54,417 bases of DNA from Acidobacteriota bacterium (GTDB lineage Bacteria; Acidobacteriota; Vicinamibacteria; Marinacidobacterales; Marinacidobacteraceae). The DNA is taken from contig JAJEIY010000085.1 of NCBI GenBank assembly GCA_022828085.1, forward strand, positions 1 through 54,417, given 5' to 3'. Position 1 is the first letter of the stretch. Each line of letters begins with the position of its first letter. The translations under genes and the position numbers were made by a program. This document shows, one piece after another, positions 37,201-45,727 of this stretch. The notes below the pieces were generated by a model. That model did no database searches. It was not told the DNA's origin and saw only the letters and a program-made list of their open reading frames with translations.

Positions 37201-37790
37201 TCGACAAGGTATTCCTGATCGTCCCGCAGACGGCATCGACCTTGTCGCGCGAGTTGATCTACACCGGACTCACCCGCTTTCGTCAGAAGTTGGTACTGCT
37301 GATCGAGAGGGACGTCGACGCGCTACGCCGCCTACGTAGCCCCGACTGTTCGGACACCGGCAGTCGCAACACCCGCATGTTTTGCCTGGCGATCCGTTCC
37401 GACGACATACGACGGCCTCACCTGGCAGCGCTCAAACATCGCACGCGGAAGGGAGACGCGGTCCGCTCCAAGAGCGAGGTAGTCGTGGCCGATATCCTGT
37501 ATGCGCTTGGAATCAGCTACTCGTACGAAGAGCCGCTGTTCTCGCGCTCGGACCCGAGGGATTTCCGCCTACCGGACTTCACCGCCAGTTTCGAGGGAGA
37601 CACGTACTACTGGGAACACCTCGGCATGCTGAGCGTGCCGAGCTACCGCGAGGCGTGGGAACGCAAGCGAAAGTGGTACGAAGACAACGGATACGCCGAG
37701 CGCTTGATCACTTCCGAGGACGGGCGGGACGGCAGCATTGATGCCGCTCGGATCGAGCGGATCGCTCGTGAGCGTATTCTCGAAGAGTAG
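34275..37790 (+). CDS. RecD-like helicase fused to a C-terminal PD-(D/E)XK-like nuclease
   Basis: A 1171-residue protein. The central SF1 helicase core has Walker A GSAGTGKT (Lys610), Walker B DE (688-689), motif III VGDPAQLPPIGPG, motif V YALTVHKAQGSDFDKV and motif VI IYTGLTRFRQKL. The C-terminus (about 1060-1165) has Glu1068 in SKSE, Pro-Asp at 1100-1101, and WEH with Glu1114, the spacing of a PD-(D/E)XK nuclease of the EHLG subtype. The first roughly 290 residues (LAWHDRGWDGRVCDAP onward) match nothing I recognise. Codon use is visibly less GC-biased than in neighbouring genes and it is a solitary gene beside a repeat cluster; horizontal acquisition and a role in phage defence are inferred. 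GAGGA lies just before the ATG. Confidence 0.8.
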   Translation: MTTHLSARLAWHDRGWDGRVCDAPHLNAHCIVHQHIRDTRDDDKERSLAGRALSELDGWLPPCSRDPAAYAETGFVIAHRDPLEFRRLPSVSEDLPPYSSCPAPYRWMREEFFQEVCEAEDLTIRGPDEARNNGWVFEPDRQRALLKRFWEKLEPNNSLVFYYCNHGNPLDENTPRIIVGVGRIAGMGQQLYFGTTPKYRDQYPVWSRRISQAYPHQGVRIPYQEYLHGGHATENIVCRVPGNALLPFSYGGEHVSDDVAVAILERVIQCVERVVADGHVAGNWERRLAWLNDVLAEAWTGRGPFPGAGSVLQYLGFSKATSFQRAVLGPMAKRAGNAWDYVLSILEGRTEPEGGPYRAGLLKARERWSILKSRQSLLSKLARFELTLPQVQRIANPDKRAASGIDVNEDALVANPYILSESDLGALGSDPIAVETIDHGLRPAGDAALFPDDDEVSHDDRRRVRAVGVAVLQEASNNGDTLLTLPDLLNRVSQRFPEKRACQPDREVVTAEADFYQHSLWTAFDTDPQLVALKRLHSLEQRSASMIRRRAKRLNAGADPPIDWFAALKGHFGEPESDRERAALDEKVGALETLFARRLSILTGSAGTGKTSVLKVFLQELACVEGRHPTLLLAPTGKARVRLATKTGRKAMTIHQFLLKQGWFVPNIFALKPDSDRSPYQATTVIVDECSMIPTDLLGTLLLALDSGPLSRLILVGDPAQLPPIGPGRPFADIIDWLQDNHAECIAPLRVCMRTNEEGGDPSEDSVALALADGYRASVVNPGDDEILAAVARGESTGDLEVVFWNDHDQLLAELRSRMAANLGIGNDDYETFNRSLGIDTRDWKLSEAWQILSPTRAQYFGTEELNRQIQLEYKGGLIATAKRRRQKPFGDQEIVWTDKVIQILNRSMRAWPGGLGLDYVANGEIGIVASTSSERLDVAFSTQPEVTYRYYRSQVDENIQLAYALTVHKAQGSDFDKVFLIVPQTASTLSRELIYTGLTRFRQKLVLLIERDVDALRRLRSPDCSDTGSRNTRMFCLAIRSDDIRRPHLAALKHRTRKGDAVRSKSEVVVADILYALGISYSYEEPLFSRSDPRDFRLPDFTASFEGDTYYWEHLGMLSVPSYREAWERKRKWYEDNGYAERLITSEDGRDGSIDAARIERIARERILEE

Positions 37791-38045
37791 GGGCAGACGA
37801 AAGACGGAGCACTCAAAGCAACGGCGCGGGGAGCCGACGTTGAAGGGTGCACATTCCCTTTTCGGCGGATCGCAGTTCCTGACATTTGGTTCGGCTGGCC
37901 CACCTGGCCGAGGCACTCTTCAAGCCCCGAGCCAAGGCTCGAACCGGGCAACCGCCGCCCACCGGCGGGGCCGGGCTTTGTAAGCACCGTGGCACTTTGA
38001 ACCTGATCCTTGTCCACGAACGTCGACATGTGACGCGCGGTTCAG

Positions 38046-38278
38046 GTGCCGTCGGATGCCGGCGTTCCAAGCCGTCTTGGCTGTAAGAGTGATTGGGGTG
38101 ATCCGTTCCGCGGCCCCCTCGGGCCGCGAGTGCCGGCCGGAGGCCGGCGCTCCAAGCCGTGGCGTCAGTAGCGACTGGTGGCGTTTCGGGGCGTTTTGGC
38201 TGTGGGATGGATGGAGGAGTGCAGTTCCGCGGCCTCTCGGGCCGCGGGTGCGGGTCAGAGACCGGCGTTCCCGGCCGC
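38046..38278. repeat. Three double-hairpin repeats between the helicase and the first LVIVD gene
   Basis: Copies lie at about 38046-38077 (partial, tail GTTCCAAGCCG), 38107-38160 (full, CGCGGCCCCCTCGGGCCGCG then GCCGGCCGGAGGCCGGC) and 38226-38278 (full, ending GTTCCCGGCCG). The last two are embedded in a longer, roughly 119-bp duplicated block that also shares TTGGCTGT followed by a G-rich stretch, so the array grew by local duplication. Confidence 0.82.
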
Positions 38279-38330
38279 CTTGGTGATCGTTCGTGGGACG
38301 GTGCCGCTGCAAAGAGTGACGCTTCCCGAA

Positions 38331-38336
38331 TAAAAT
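38331..38336 (+). promoter_or_regulatory. Possible -10 element of the LVIVD1 promoter
   Basis: TAAAAT lies in an otherwise GC-rich area, 42 nt before the ATG. TGCAAA at the -35 position is weak. It is followed at once by the leader hairpin. Confidence 0.4.
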
Positions 38337-38339
38337 CGC

Positions 38340-38360
38340 CTGTTGCCCATCGGGCAGCAG
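38340..38360 (+). promoter_or_regulatory. Leader hairpin abutting the Shine-Dalgarno of LVIVD1
   Basis: CTGTTGCCC at 38340-38348 pairs with GGGCAGCAG at 38352-38360 (eight Watson-Crick pairs and one G-U) around a 3-nt loop. The Shine-Dalgarno GGAGGG starts on its last base. It may stabilise the mRNA or control ribosome access. Confidence 0.5.
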
Positions 38361-38377
38361 GAGGGCTCTCCACAGCC

Positions 38378-40435
38378 ATGGTAAAGATGATTCGTTCTTC
38401 CGCCGGCAGGCGTTCTGACCGGCTGGTGCTCCTTGGCGCGCTCGCGTGCGCCGGGATTCTGCTCGCGGGGCCCGCCGCGGCGCAGGATCCGGCGGAACTC
38501 GTGGTGGATCCGCCGGAACTGACGCTCGAGGTCGGAACGACCGCGCAGCTCGCCGCGACCGTCAGGGACGCGGCCGGCAATGAACTCGAGCGCGGGGTGG
38601 TGTTCTTCTCGCGCGCCCGGCGCTTCGTCGGGGTGAACCCGGCGGGGATGGTGGAAGCCCACCGTCCCGGCGAGCACACCCTGATCGCCATGGTTCCGGC
38701 GGATCCGGACGCCATGGACCGGCGCGCCGAGCCGGCGCTCATGGTCGAGATTCCGGTCACGGTGCCCTGGCCGCCGCTCGCGAGCGTTCAGGTCGCGGCG
38801 CTGCCCGGGAACCTCTACGCCGGGACTTCGCTGCGGGTCACCGCGACGGCGACGGACACCTCCGGGGCCGAGCGCAAGCCCGACTTCACGTGGTCATCGA
38901 GCGATTCCGGTGTGGCGACGGTCAGCCCCCACGGCGTCCTGATGCTGCACGGCGAGGGGTCGGCGACGATCTCCGCGAGCGCCGAGTCCGCCAGCGGCGA
39001 CGCGATGGTCCGGGTGAGCGCCAATCCGGCGGTCCGCCTCGAGGTCTCCGCGGCTGAGGAGGAAGTCCGCACCGGCGACGTGGTCTGGTTCAAGGCCCGC
39101 GCCCTCGACGCGGGCGGAGACGAGGTTCCGGACTTCCCGATCCAGTACGCGGTCTCCACCCGCACCCCGGACACCCTGGTGGCCCCGGGCGCAGCCGCCT
39201 TCGTGGAGCCGGACGGCGCCTTCGTCGCCGAGCGGCCGGGCCTCCACACCGTGGTGGCCTCCGGGGGTTCGCTCACCGCCCGGGAGACCATCCGCGCGGT
39301 CGGCCGCAACATCAAGAAGGACTGGGAGATCGTGGGCCGGGGTCCGGTGCGCGACCGGCACACCTCGGATCTGTGGGTCTGGGAAGGCCTCGACGGCCGC
39401 GACTACGCGATCACCGGCACCTGGGGCGCCGACGGGCACGCCTACTTCTGGGACGTGACCGATCCGTCGAGCATCCACCTGGTGGACACCGTCCGGGTGG
39501 ACGCCCGCACCGTGAACGACGTCAAGGTCTCGCCGGACGGGAAGTTCGCGGTCATCAGCCGGGAAGGGGCCTCCAACCGGCGGAACGGGCTGGTGGTCCT
39601 CGACGTGGCGAACCCCACCGACGGGGTGAAGATCCTGGCCCGCTACGACGACCAGATGACGGGTGGGGTCCACAACACCTTCGTGGCCGAGAACCACATC
39701 CTGGCGCTCTCCGCCGGGCGGCGTTACGACATCCTGAACGCCGAGGATCCGGAGAACCCCTACCGCGTGGGCCGCTTCGAACTCGATACCCCCGGCCACG
39801 GCATCCACGATGTCTGGGTGCAGGACGGCATCGCCTGGTCCTCGAACTGGACCGACGGGGTGGTCGCGGTGGACATCGGCGGCGGTGGCAAGGGCGGCGC
39901 GCCCAACAACCCCGTGATGATGGGCAGCTTCAAGTACCCGAACGGGTGGAACCACGCCGGCTTCCCCTACCGGAGCCAGTCCACCGGCAAGATGCTGGTC
40001 TTCGCCGGCGACGAGAACTTCCCCTGGGGCTTCGACCCCGAGGGCAAGCTCCCGGACCGGGCCGCCGGCTGGGTCCACATCGCCGAATGGGATGAGGACG
40101 GCGGGATCGGCCGGGAGGTGGCCCGCTACCAGGTGCCCGAGGCCGGCACGCACAACCTCTGGATCGAGGACGACATCATGTATGTCGGCTACTACAACGG
40201 CGGCCTCCGGGTGGTGGACGTCTCGGGCGAGTTGCGCGGCGACCTCTACCAGCAGGGCCGGGAGATCAGCTTCTTCGAGCCCGCCGATCCCGACGGCTTC
40301 AAGCCCAACGCCCCGTTCGTCTGGGGCCCGCAGCCGTTCAAGGGCACCATCTTCTTCACCGACTTCAACTCGGGTCTCTGGGCCGTGCGGCTCGTGGACC
40401 CCGAGACCCCGCGCAACATGGGGGAACCCAACTGA
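38378..40435 (+). CDS. Secreted Ig-like/LVIVD beta-propeller protein, paralogue 1
   Basis: 685 residues. A signal peptide ends near residue 35 (GPAAAQ). Three Ig-like/Big_2-type segments follow at about 39-128, 133-216 and 218-308. The rest (about 325-685) is an LVIVD-type propeller with repeats such as NGLVVLDVANP, YDILNAEDPENP and DGVVAVDIGGG. No catalytic motif is visible; the likely role is binding at the outer surface or in the periplasm. It is the most divergent of four paralogues of identical length. GGAGGG lies 12 nt upstream. The downstream YncE-like gene overlaps its stop by 1 nt. Confidence 0.85.
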   Translation: MVKMIRSSAGRRSDRLVLLGALACAGILLAGPAAAQDPAELVVDPPELTLEVGTTAQLAATVRDAAGNELERGVVFFSRARRFVGVNPAGMVEAHRPGEHTLIAMVPADPDAMDRRAEPALMVEIPVTVPWPPLASVQVAALPGNLYAGTSLRVTATATDTSGAERKPDFTWSSSDSGVATVSPHGVLMLHGEGSATISASAESASGDAMVRVSANPAVRLEVSAAEEEVRTGDVVWFKARALDAGGDEVPDFPIQYAVSTRTPDTLVAPGAAAFVEPDGAFVAERPGLHTVVASGGSLTARETIRAVGRNIKKDWEIVGRGPVRDRHTSDLWVWEGLDGRDYAITGTWGADGHAYFWDVTDPSSIHLVDTVRVDARTVNDVKVSPDGKFAVISREGASNRRNGLVVLDVANPTDGVKILARYDDQMTGGVHNTFVAENHILALSAGRRYDILNAEDPENPYRVGRFELDTPGHGIHDVWVQDGIAWSSNWTDGVVAVDIGGGGKGGAPNNPVMMGSFKYPNGWNHAGFPYRSQSTGKMLVFAGDENFPWGFDPEGKLPDRAAGWVHIAEWDEDGGIGREVARYQVPEAGTHNLWIEDDIMYVGYYNGGLRVVDVSGELRGDLYQQGREISFFEPADPDGFKPNAPFVWGPQPFKGTIFFTDFNSGLWAVRLVDPETPRNMGEPN

Positions 40436-41559
40436 TGTCTTCCCGCTCCCGCTTCCTGGCGTCCGCCCTGCTCGTGGGGCTTGCCCTCGCCCCGCAGGCC
40501 GCCGCCGAAGATCCCGAGCCGCCGCGGCGCAACTACTTCGTCTACGTCTGCGCCGAGTCGGATGACACCGTCCACCTGCTCCGCTACGGCCCCACCGGCT
40601 TCGAGGAGCTCGACGAGATCACGGTCGGCAGCTTCCCGACCGAGACCGAGGGCCCGCACGGGATCAACATCTCGCCCGACGGGCGTCACTGGTTCCTGTC
40701 CATCGCCCACGGTATGCCGTTCGGCGCCGTGCACAAGTACGAGACGGGAACCAACGAGTGGATCGGCGACGCCACCCTCGGCATGTTCCCGGCGACGATG
40801 GACGTCTCGCCGAGCACCGGCCTTCTCTACGTCGTCAACTTCAACCTCCACGGCGACCACGTCCCGAGCACCATCTCGGTGGTGGAGACCGGGACCATGA
40901 TCGAGGTGGCCACCATCGACACCGGCGTGATGCCGCACGGGGCGCGGATGAACGCGAAGGGCGACCGGCTCTATTCCGTGAACATGATGGACGATGAACT
41001 CGTCGAAGTGGACGCCATGCGCTTCGAGATCGCCCGGCGCCTCTATCTCGGGACCGACCCGCATGCCGGACACGCCGGCATGGACCACGGGGACATGGGC
41101 GGCATGCGCGCGCCGGTGGTCAAGCCGACCTGGGCGACCAAGCCCTCGCCCGCCGGCAAGGTGTACGTGGCCGGCAACGGCGACAGCGCCATCTACGAGG
41201 TGGACCTCGAGGGATGGGAGGTCTCGCGGCGGTTCGACGCCGGACCGGGCGAGAACCCCTACAACCTCGAGATCACTTCGGACGGCGGCGTGCTGGTCGC
41301 CACCTACAAGTCCGGCAAGAAGGTCGGCTTCTGGGATCTCGCGAGCGGCGAGTTGATCGCCGCCCCCGAGACCACCCGGCGGGTGCCGCACGGCGTGGTG
41401 GTCTCCGACGACGACCGCTACGCGATCGTGACCCTCGAAGGGGTCGGCGGCGAGCCGGGGACGGTCGAGGTCTATGACATCGCGACCGCCCAGCGCGTCT
41501 CCGAGATCGACGTCGGCAAGCAGGCCGGCGGGATCATCTACTGGAAGGGCGAGCCGTAA
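40435..41559 (+). CDS. Secreted YncE-like beta-propeller with His/Met-rich loop
   Basis: 374 residues with a signal peptide (LLVGLALAPQAAAE). The remainder is a seven-blade, YVTN/YncE-like propeller (for example GPHGINISPDGRHWFLSIAH, FPATMDVSPSTGLLYVVNF, MPHGARMNAKGDRLYSVNM). Residues 210-224 read HAGHAGMDHGDMGGM, a loop like the copper-binding stretches of copper-resistance proteins. This suggests metal binding, but the ligand is unproven. The ATG overlaps the LVIVD1 stop by one base, and the next LVIVD gene follows 25 bp later, so it probably acts with these proteins. Confidence 0.82.
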   Translation: MSSRSRFLASALLVGLALAPQAAAEDPEPPRRNYFVYVCAESDDTVHLLRYGPTGFEELDEITVGSFPTETEGPHGINISPDGRHWFLSIAHGMPFGAVHKYETGTNEWIGDATLGMFPATMDVSPSTGLLYVVNFNLHGDHVPSTISVVETGTMIEVATIDTGVMPHGARMNAKGDRLYSVNMMDDELVEVDAMRFEIARRLYLGTDPHAGHAGMDHGDMGGMRAPVVKPTWATKPSPAGKVYVAGNGDSAIYEVDLEGWEVSRRFDAGPGENPYNLEITSDGGVLVATYKSGKKVGFWDLASGELIAAPETTRRVPHGVVVSDDDRYAIVTLEGVGGEPGTVEVYDIATAQRVSEIDVGKQAGGIIYWKGEP

Positions 41560-41584
41560 GGCCGCTCGTCGGAGGAAACGGACG

Positions 41585-43642
41585 ATGAAGTACTCGAACC
41601 CGCGGACGCGGCTGCTGATCGCGTTCGGCCTCACCCTCGCGCTGGCCCCCGGGCTCGCGCTCGCCCAGGAAGAGGAGGCGGACGCCGGCCCGCAGCCCGC
41701 CGAACTCATCGTCACCCCGTCCGAACTCGAACTCGAGGTCGGGGATTCGCTGACGCTCGAGGCGGAAGTCCGGGACAGCGACGGCAATGTCATGGACCGC
41801 ACGGTGGTGTTCTATTCCCGCCGCCGCCGCTCGGTCGGCGTCAACCCGGCGGGGATCGTCGAGGCCTACCGCCCCGGCGAGCACGTCCTGATCGCGATGG
41901 TGCCGAAGGATCCGGAGGACCTCCACCGGCGGGCCGAGCCCGCGGTCATGGTGGAGATCCCGGTGACGATCCCCAATCCCCCGGTGGCCACGGTCGAGGT
42001 TGCGAACCTGCCGGGGCACCTCTACGCCGGGACCGAGGTCGGCCTGCGTACGACGATCACGGACACCTCCGGGGCCGTCCGGCACGACGTGGAGGTCGGC
42101 TGGAGCAGCGCGGATCCGTCCGTCGCCAGCGTGGACGCGCTCGGGACGCTGACCCTGGTAAGCGCCGGCCGGACCACCCTGACGGTGTCCGCCGAAGCGG
42201 CTGCGAGCGACACCGCCATCGAGGTGCTCGCGAACCCGGTCGCCTCGATCACGTTGAGCGGGGCGCCGGACGAGCCGGTGCGCACCGGAGACGTGGTGTT
42301 CTTCGAGGCGAAGGTCACGGACGTCGCCGGGAACGCGGTGCCCGACTACCCGGTCCAGTTCGCCACCTTCGGGATTCCGGCGGACGGCATCGTGGCCCCG
42401 GGCGCCATCGGCCAGGTCGATGACGCGGGCGCCTTCGTGGCGGAGCGTCCGGGAACCCACACGGTGATCGTGGACGGGTTCAATAACTCGGCGAGCGCGA
42501 CCGTCGCCGTCGTATCCCGGAACATTCGCAAGGACGTCGAGGTCGTCGGACGGGGCCCGGTCCGCGACCGGCGCACCTCCGACCTCTGGGTATGGGAGGG
42601 CACCGACGGCCGCGACTACGCGGTGACCGGCACCCACAGCGCCGACGGCCACGCCTACTTCTGGGACGTGACCGATCCCTCGGCGATCTCGCTGATCGAC
42701 ACGGTGCGGGTGGACGCCCGGACGGTGAACGACGTGAAGGTCTCGGAGGACGGGAAGTTCTGCGTGATCAGCCGCGAGGGAGCCTCGAACCGGAAGAACG
42801 GCCTCGTGATCCTCGACGTCAGCGACGTGGCGAACGGCATCGAGGTGATCGCGCGCTACGACGACCAGCTCAGCGGCGGGGTCCACAACGTCTTCATTGC
42901 CGAGGACCACATCTACGCGCTCTCCGCGGGACGGCGCTACGACATCCTGAACGCCGAGGATCCCACGAACCCCTACCGGGTGGGACGCTTCGAGCTGGAC
43001 ACCCCCGGCCACTCCATCCACGACGTGTGGGTGGCGGACGGGATCGCCTATTCGTCCAACTGGAACGACGGGATCGTGGCGGTGGACGTGGGCGGCGGCG
43101 GCATGGGCGGGGCGCCGAACAACCCGGTCATGCTGGGCAGCACCCCCTACCCGAGCGGCTGGAACCACGCGGCCTACCCGTACCGGAGCCAGTCCACCGG
43201 CAAGTTCCTGATGATCGGGGGCGACGAGGCGTTCCCGTACCAGTTGATGGAAGGGCCGCGGGCCCCGCGCCGGGCGGCCGGCTGGATCCACATCTTCGAG
43301 TGGGACGAGTGGGACAACCCCCAGGAAGTGGCCCGCTACCAGGTGCCCGAGGCGGGGACCCACAACCTCTGGGTGGAGGATGACGTCCTCTACATCGCCT
43401 ACTACAACGGCGGCCTGCGGGTGGTGGACATCTCCGGCGAGCTGCGCGGCGACCTCTACCGGCAGGGCCGCGAGATCGCCATGTTCCGCCCGTTCGACCC
43501 CGAGACCGTCAAGCCGAACACCCCGTTCGTCTGGGGTCCCCAGCCCTTCAAGGGCCACATCTTCATCGCCGACAACAGCTCGGGCCTCTGGGCGGTCAAG
43601 CTCGTGGACGCCGAGCCGCGGAACCTCGGAGAACCCCAGTAA
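41585..43642 (+). CDS. Secreted Ig-like/LVIVD beta-propeller protein, paralogue 2
   Basis: 685 residues, co-linear with paralogue 1 without a net indel. A signal peptide ends near residue 27 (LALAQ), three Ig-like segments follow, then the propeller. It is closest to paralogue 3; both read THSADGHAYFWDVTDPSAI and SNRKNGLVILDVSD where 1 and 4 read TWGADGHAYF and SNRRNGLV. GGAGG lies 10 nt before the ATG. The frame is open upstream, but only this start gives a signal peptide. Confidence 0.87.
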   Translation: MKYSNPRTRLLIAFGLTLALAPGLALAQEEEADAGPQPAELIVTPSELELEVGDSLTLEAEVRDSDGNVMDRTVVFYSRRRRSVGVNPAGIVEAYRPGEHVLIAMVPKDPEDLHRRAEPAVMVEIPVTIPNPPVATVEVANLPGHLYAGTEVGLRTTITDTSGAVRHDVEVGWSSADPSVASVDALGTLTLVSAGRTTLTVSAEAAASDTAIEVLANPVASITLSGAPDEPVRTGDVVFFEAKVTDVAGNAVPDYPVQFATFGIPADGIVAPGAIGQVDDAGAFVAERPGTHTVIVDGFNNSASATVAVVSRNIRKDVEVVGRGPVRDRRTSDLWVWEGTDGRDYAVTGTHSADGHAYFWDVTDPSAISLIDTVRVDARTVNDVKVSEDGKFCVISREGASNRKNGLVILDVSDVANGIEVIARYDDQLSGGVHNVFIAEDHIYALSAGRRYDILNAEDPTNPYRVGRFELDTPGHSIHDVWVADGIAYSSNWNDGIVAVDVGGGGMGGAPNNPVMLGSTPYPSGWNHAAYPYRSQSTGKFLMIGGDEAFPYQLMEGPRAPRRAAGWIHIFEWDEWDNPQEVARYQVPEAGTHNLWVEDDVLYIAYYNGGLRVVDISGELRGDLYRQGREIAMFRPFDPETVKPNTPFVWGPQPFKGHIFIADNSSGLWAVKLVDAEPRNLGEPQ

Positions 43643-43655
43643 GGGACAACGAACC

Positions 43656-45713
43656 ATGAACCGGACACTGCACCTTCATTCCTTTCCCGTGGCGGCCGCC
43701 GCTCTTCTCCTGCTCGCCTTCCCGGCATTCGCCCAGGAAGAAACCGAGGAGACAGCCGCGCCCGAGCCCGCCGAACTCATCATCACCCCGTCCGAGGTCG
43801 AACTCGAGGTCGGCGACTCGCTGACGCTCCAGTCGGAGGTCCGGGATGCGGACGGCAACGCCATGGACCGCACGGTGGTGTTCTATTCGCGCCGGCGGCG
43901 CTCGGTGGGCGTGAACCCGGCGGGCATCGTCGAGGCCTACCGCCCCGGTGAGCACACCCTGATCGCCATGGTGCCGAAGGATCCCGAGGACACCTCCCGG
44001 CGCGCCGAGCCGGCTGTGATGATCGAGATCCCGGTGACCATCCCCAATCCCCCGGTGGCCACCGTCGAGGTCGCGAACCTGCCGGGCCACCTCTACGCGG
44101 GGACCGAGATCGGCCTCCGCTCCCTGGTCACCGACATCTCGGGCGCCGTCCGGAACGACGTGGAGGTGGGCTGGAGCAGCGCCGATCCGTCGGTGGCGAG
44201 CGTGGATTCCCTCGGGGTGCTCACCCTGATGGGCGCCGGCGCGACGACCGTCACGGTGTCCGCCGAAGAGGCGTCGAGCGACGCCGCCATCGAGGTGCTC
44301 GCCAACCCGGCGGCCTCCATCTCGCTGAGCGGGGCGCCCGGGGACGCGGTCCGGACCGGCGACGTGGTGTTCTTCACCGCAACGGCGATGGACGCTTCCG
44401 GGAACGAGGTGCCCGACTACCCGGTGCAGTTCGCCACCTTCGGGGTCCCGACCGACGGGATCGTGGCTCCGGGAGCGATCGGCCAGGTGGACGAGCAGGG
44501 CGCCTTCGTGGCCGAGCGCACCGGCACCCACACGGTGATCGCCGACGGCTTCACGACGTCGGCCAGCGCCACCGTGGCGGTGGTGCCGAGGAACGTCCGC
44601 AAGGACGTGGAAGTGGTCGGGCAGGGCCCGGTCCGCGACCGGCGCACCTCGGACCTGTGGGTCTGGGAGGGCGTTGACGGCCGGGACTATGCCGTCACCG
44701 GCACCCACAGCGCCGACGGCCACGCCTACTTCTGGGACGTCACCGACCCTTCGGCGATCGCCCTGATCGACACGGTGCGGGTGGACGCCCGGACCGTGAA
44801 CGACGTGAAGGTCTCCGAGGACGGCATGTTCTGCGTGATCAGCCGCGAGGGGGCCTCCAACCGGAAGAACGGGCTCGTGATCCTCGACGTCAGCGATCCG
44901 CTGAACGGCGTCTCGGTGATCGCCCGCTACGACGACCAGCTCTCCGGCGGCGTCCACAACGTGTTCATCGCCGAGGACCATGTCTACGCGCTCTCCGCGG
45001 GACGCCGCTACGACATCCTGAACGCCGAGGACCCGACGAACCCGTACCGGGTGGGACGCTTCGAGCTGGACACGCCGGGCCATTCCATCCACGACGTCTG
45101 GGTCCACGAGGGGATCGCGTATTCGTCCAACTGGTCTGACGGCGTGGTCGCCGTGGACGTGGGCGGCGGCGGCAGGGGCGGCGCCCCGAACAACCCGGTG
45201 ATGCTCGGCAAGACGCCCTATCCGAGCGGCTGGAACCACGCGGCCTACCCCTACCGGAGCCAGTCCACCGGCAAGTTCCTGATGATCGGCGGCGACGAGG
45301 CGTTCCCTTACCAGACGATGCGCGCCGAACGCACGCCGGGCCGGGCGGCCGGCTGGATCCACATCTTCGAGTGGGACGACTGGGAGAACGCCCGCGAGGT
45401 GGCCCGCTACCAGGTGCCCGAGGCCGGCACCCACAACCTCTGGGTGGAGGACGACATCCTCTACATCGCCTACTACAACGGCGGCCTGCGGGTCGTGGAC
45501 ATCTCCGGCGAGCTGCGGGGCGACCTCTACCGGCAGGGCCGCGAGATCGCCATGTTCCGTCCGTTCGACCCCGAGAGCCGGATCCCGAACGCCCCGATGG
45601 TCTGGGGACCGCAGCCCTACAAGGGCAACATCTTCCTCAGCGACATGAACTCGGGACTCTGGGCCGTCAAGCTCGTGGACCCGGAGCCGATCAACCTGGG
45701 CGAACCGGAGTAG
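43656..45713 (+). CDS. Secreted Ig-like/LVIVD beta-propeller protein, paralogue 3
   Basis: 685 residues with a signal peptide (AAAALLLLAFPAFAQ), three Ig-like segments and an LVIVD propeller. It starts 13 bp after paralogue 2, so the two are surely co-transcribed. The signal peptide and first 30 residues resemble paralogue 4, while the propeller resembles paralogue 2, a mosaic pattern. The Shine-Dalgarno is weaker (AAGGGA). The frame runs open upstream through paralogue 2, but this Met gives the proper signal peptide. Confidence 0.87.
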   Translation: MNRTLHLHSFPVAAAALLLLAFPAFAQEETEETAAPEPAELIITPSEVELEVGDSLTLQSEVRDADGNAMDRTVVFYSRRRRSVGVNPAGIVEAYRPGEHTLIAMVPKDPEDTSRRAEPAVMIEIPVTIPNPPVATVEVANLPGHLYAGTEIGLRSLVTDISGAVRNDVEVGWSSADPSVASVDSLGVLTLMGAGATTVTVSAEEASSDAAIEVLANPAASISLSGAPGDAVRTGDVVFFTATAMDASGNEVPDYPVQFATFGVPTDGIVAPGAIGQVDEQGAFVAERTGTHTVIADGFTTSASATVAVVPRNVRKDVEVVGQGPVRDRRTSDLWVWEGVDGRDYAVTGTHSADGHAYFWDVTDPSAIALIDTVRVDARTVNDVKVSEDGMFCVISREGASNRKNGLVILDVSDPLNGVSVIARYDDQLSGGVHNVFIAEDHVYALSAGRRYDILNAEDPTNPYRVGRFELDTPGHSIHDVWVHEGIAYSSNWSDGVVAVDVGGGGRGGAPNNPVMLGKTPYPSGWNHAAYPYRSQSTGKFLMIGGDEAFPYQTMRAERTPGRAAGWIHIFEWDDWENAREVARYQVPEAGTHNLWVEDDILYIAYYNGGLRVVDISGELRGDLYRQGREIAMFRPFDPESRIPNAPMVWGPQPYKGNIFLSDMNSGLWAVKLVDPEPINLGEPE

Positions 45714-45727
45714 GGCGAGGGGGCCGG

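Larger units (their letters stand above)
37791..38377. other. 587-bp non-coding region after the helicase
   Basis: No credible gene is present. The left part (37791-38040) has low coding character and no recognisable RNA. The right part holds three double-hairpin repeats and the LVIVD1 leader. Frames crossing it on either strand are broken up by repeats and resemble no family. Confidence 0.7.

Noticed and set aside
37791..38040. A small gene or RNA after the helicase
   Set aside because: Frames here show no family motif, no start with a Shine-Dalgarno, and no cloverleaf could be folded.
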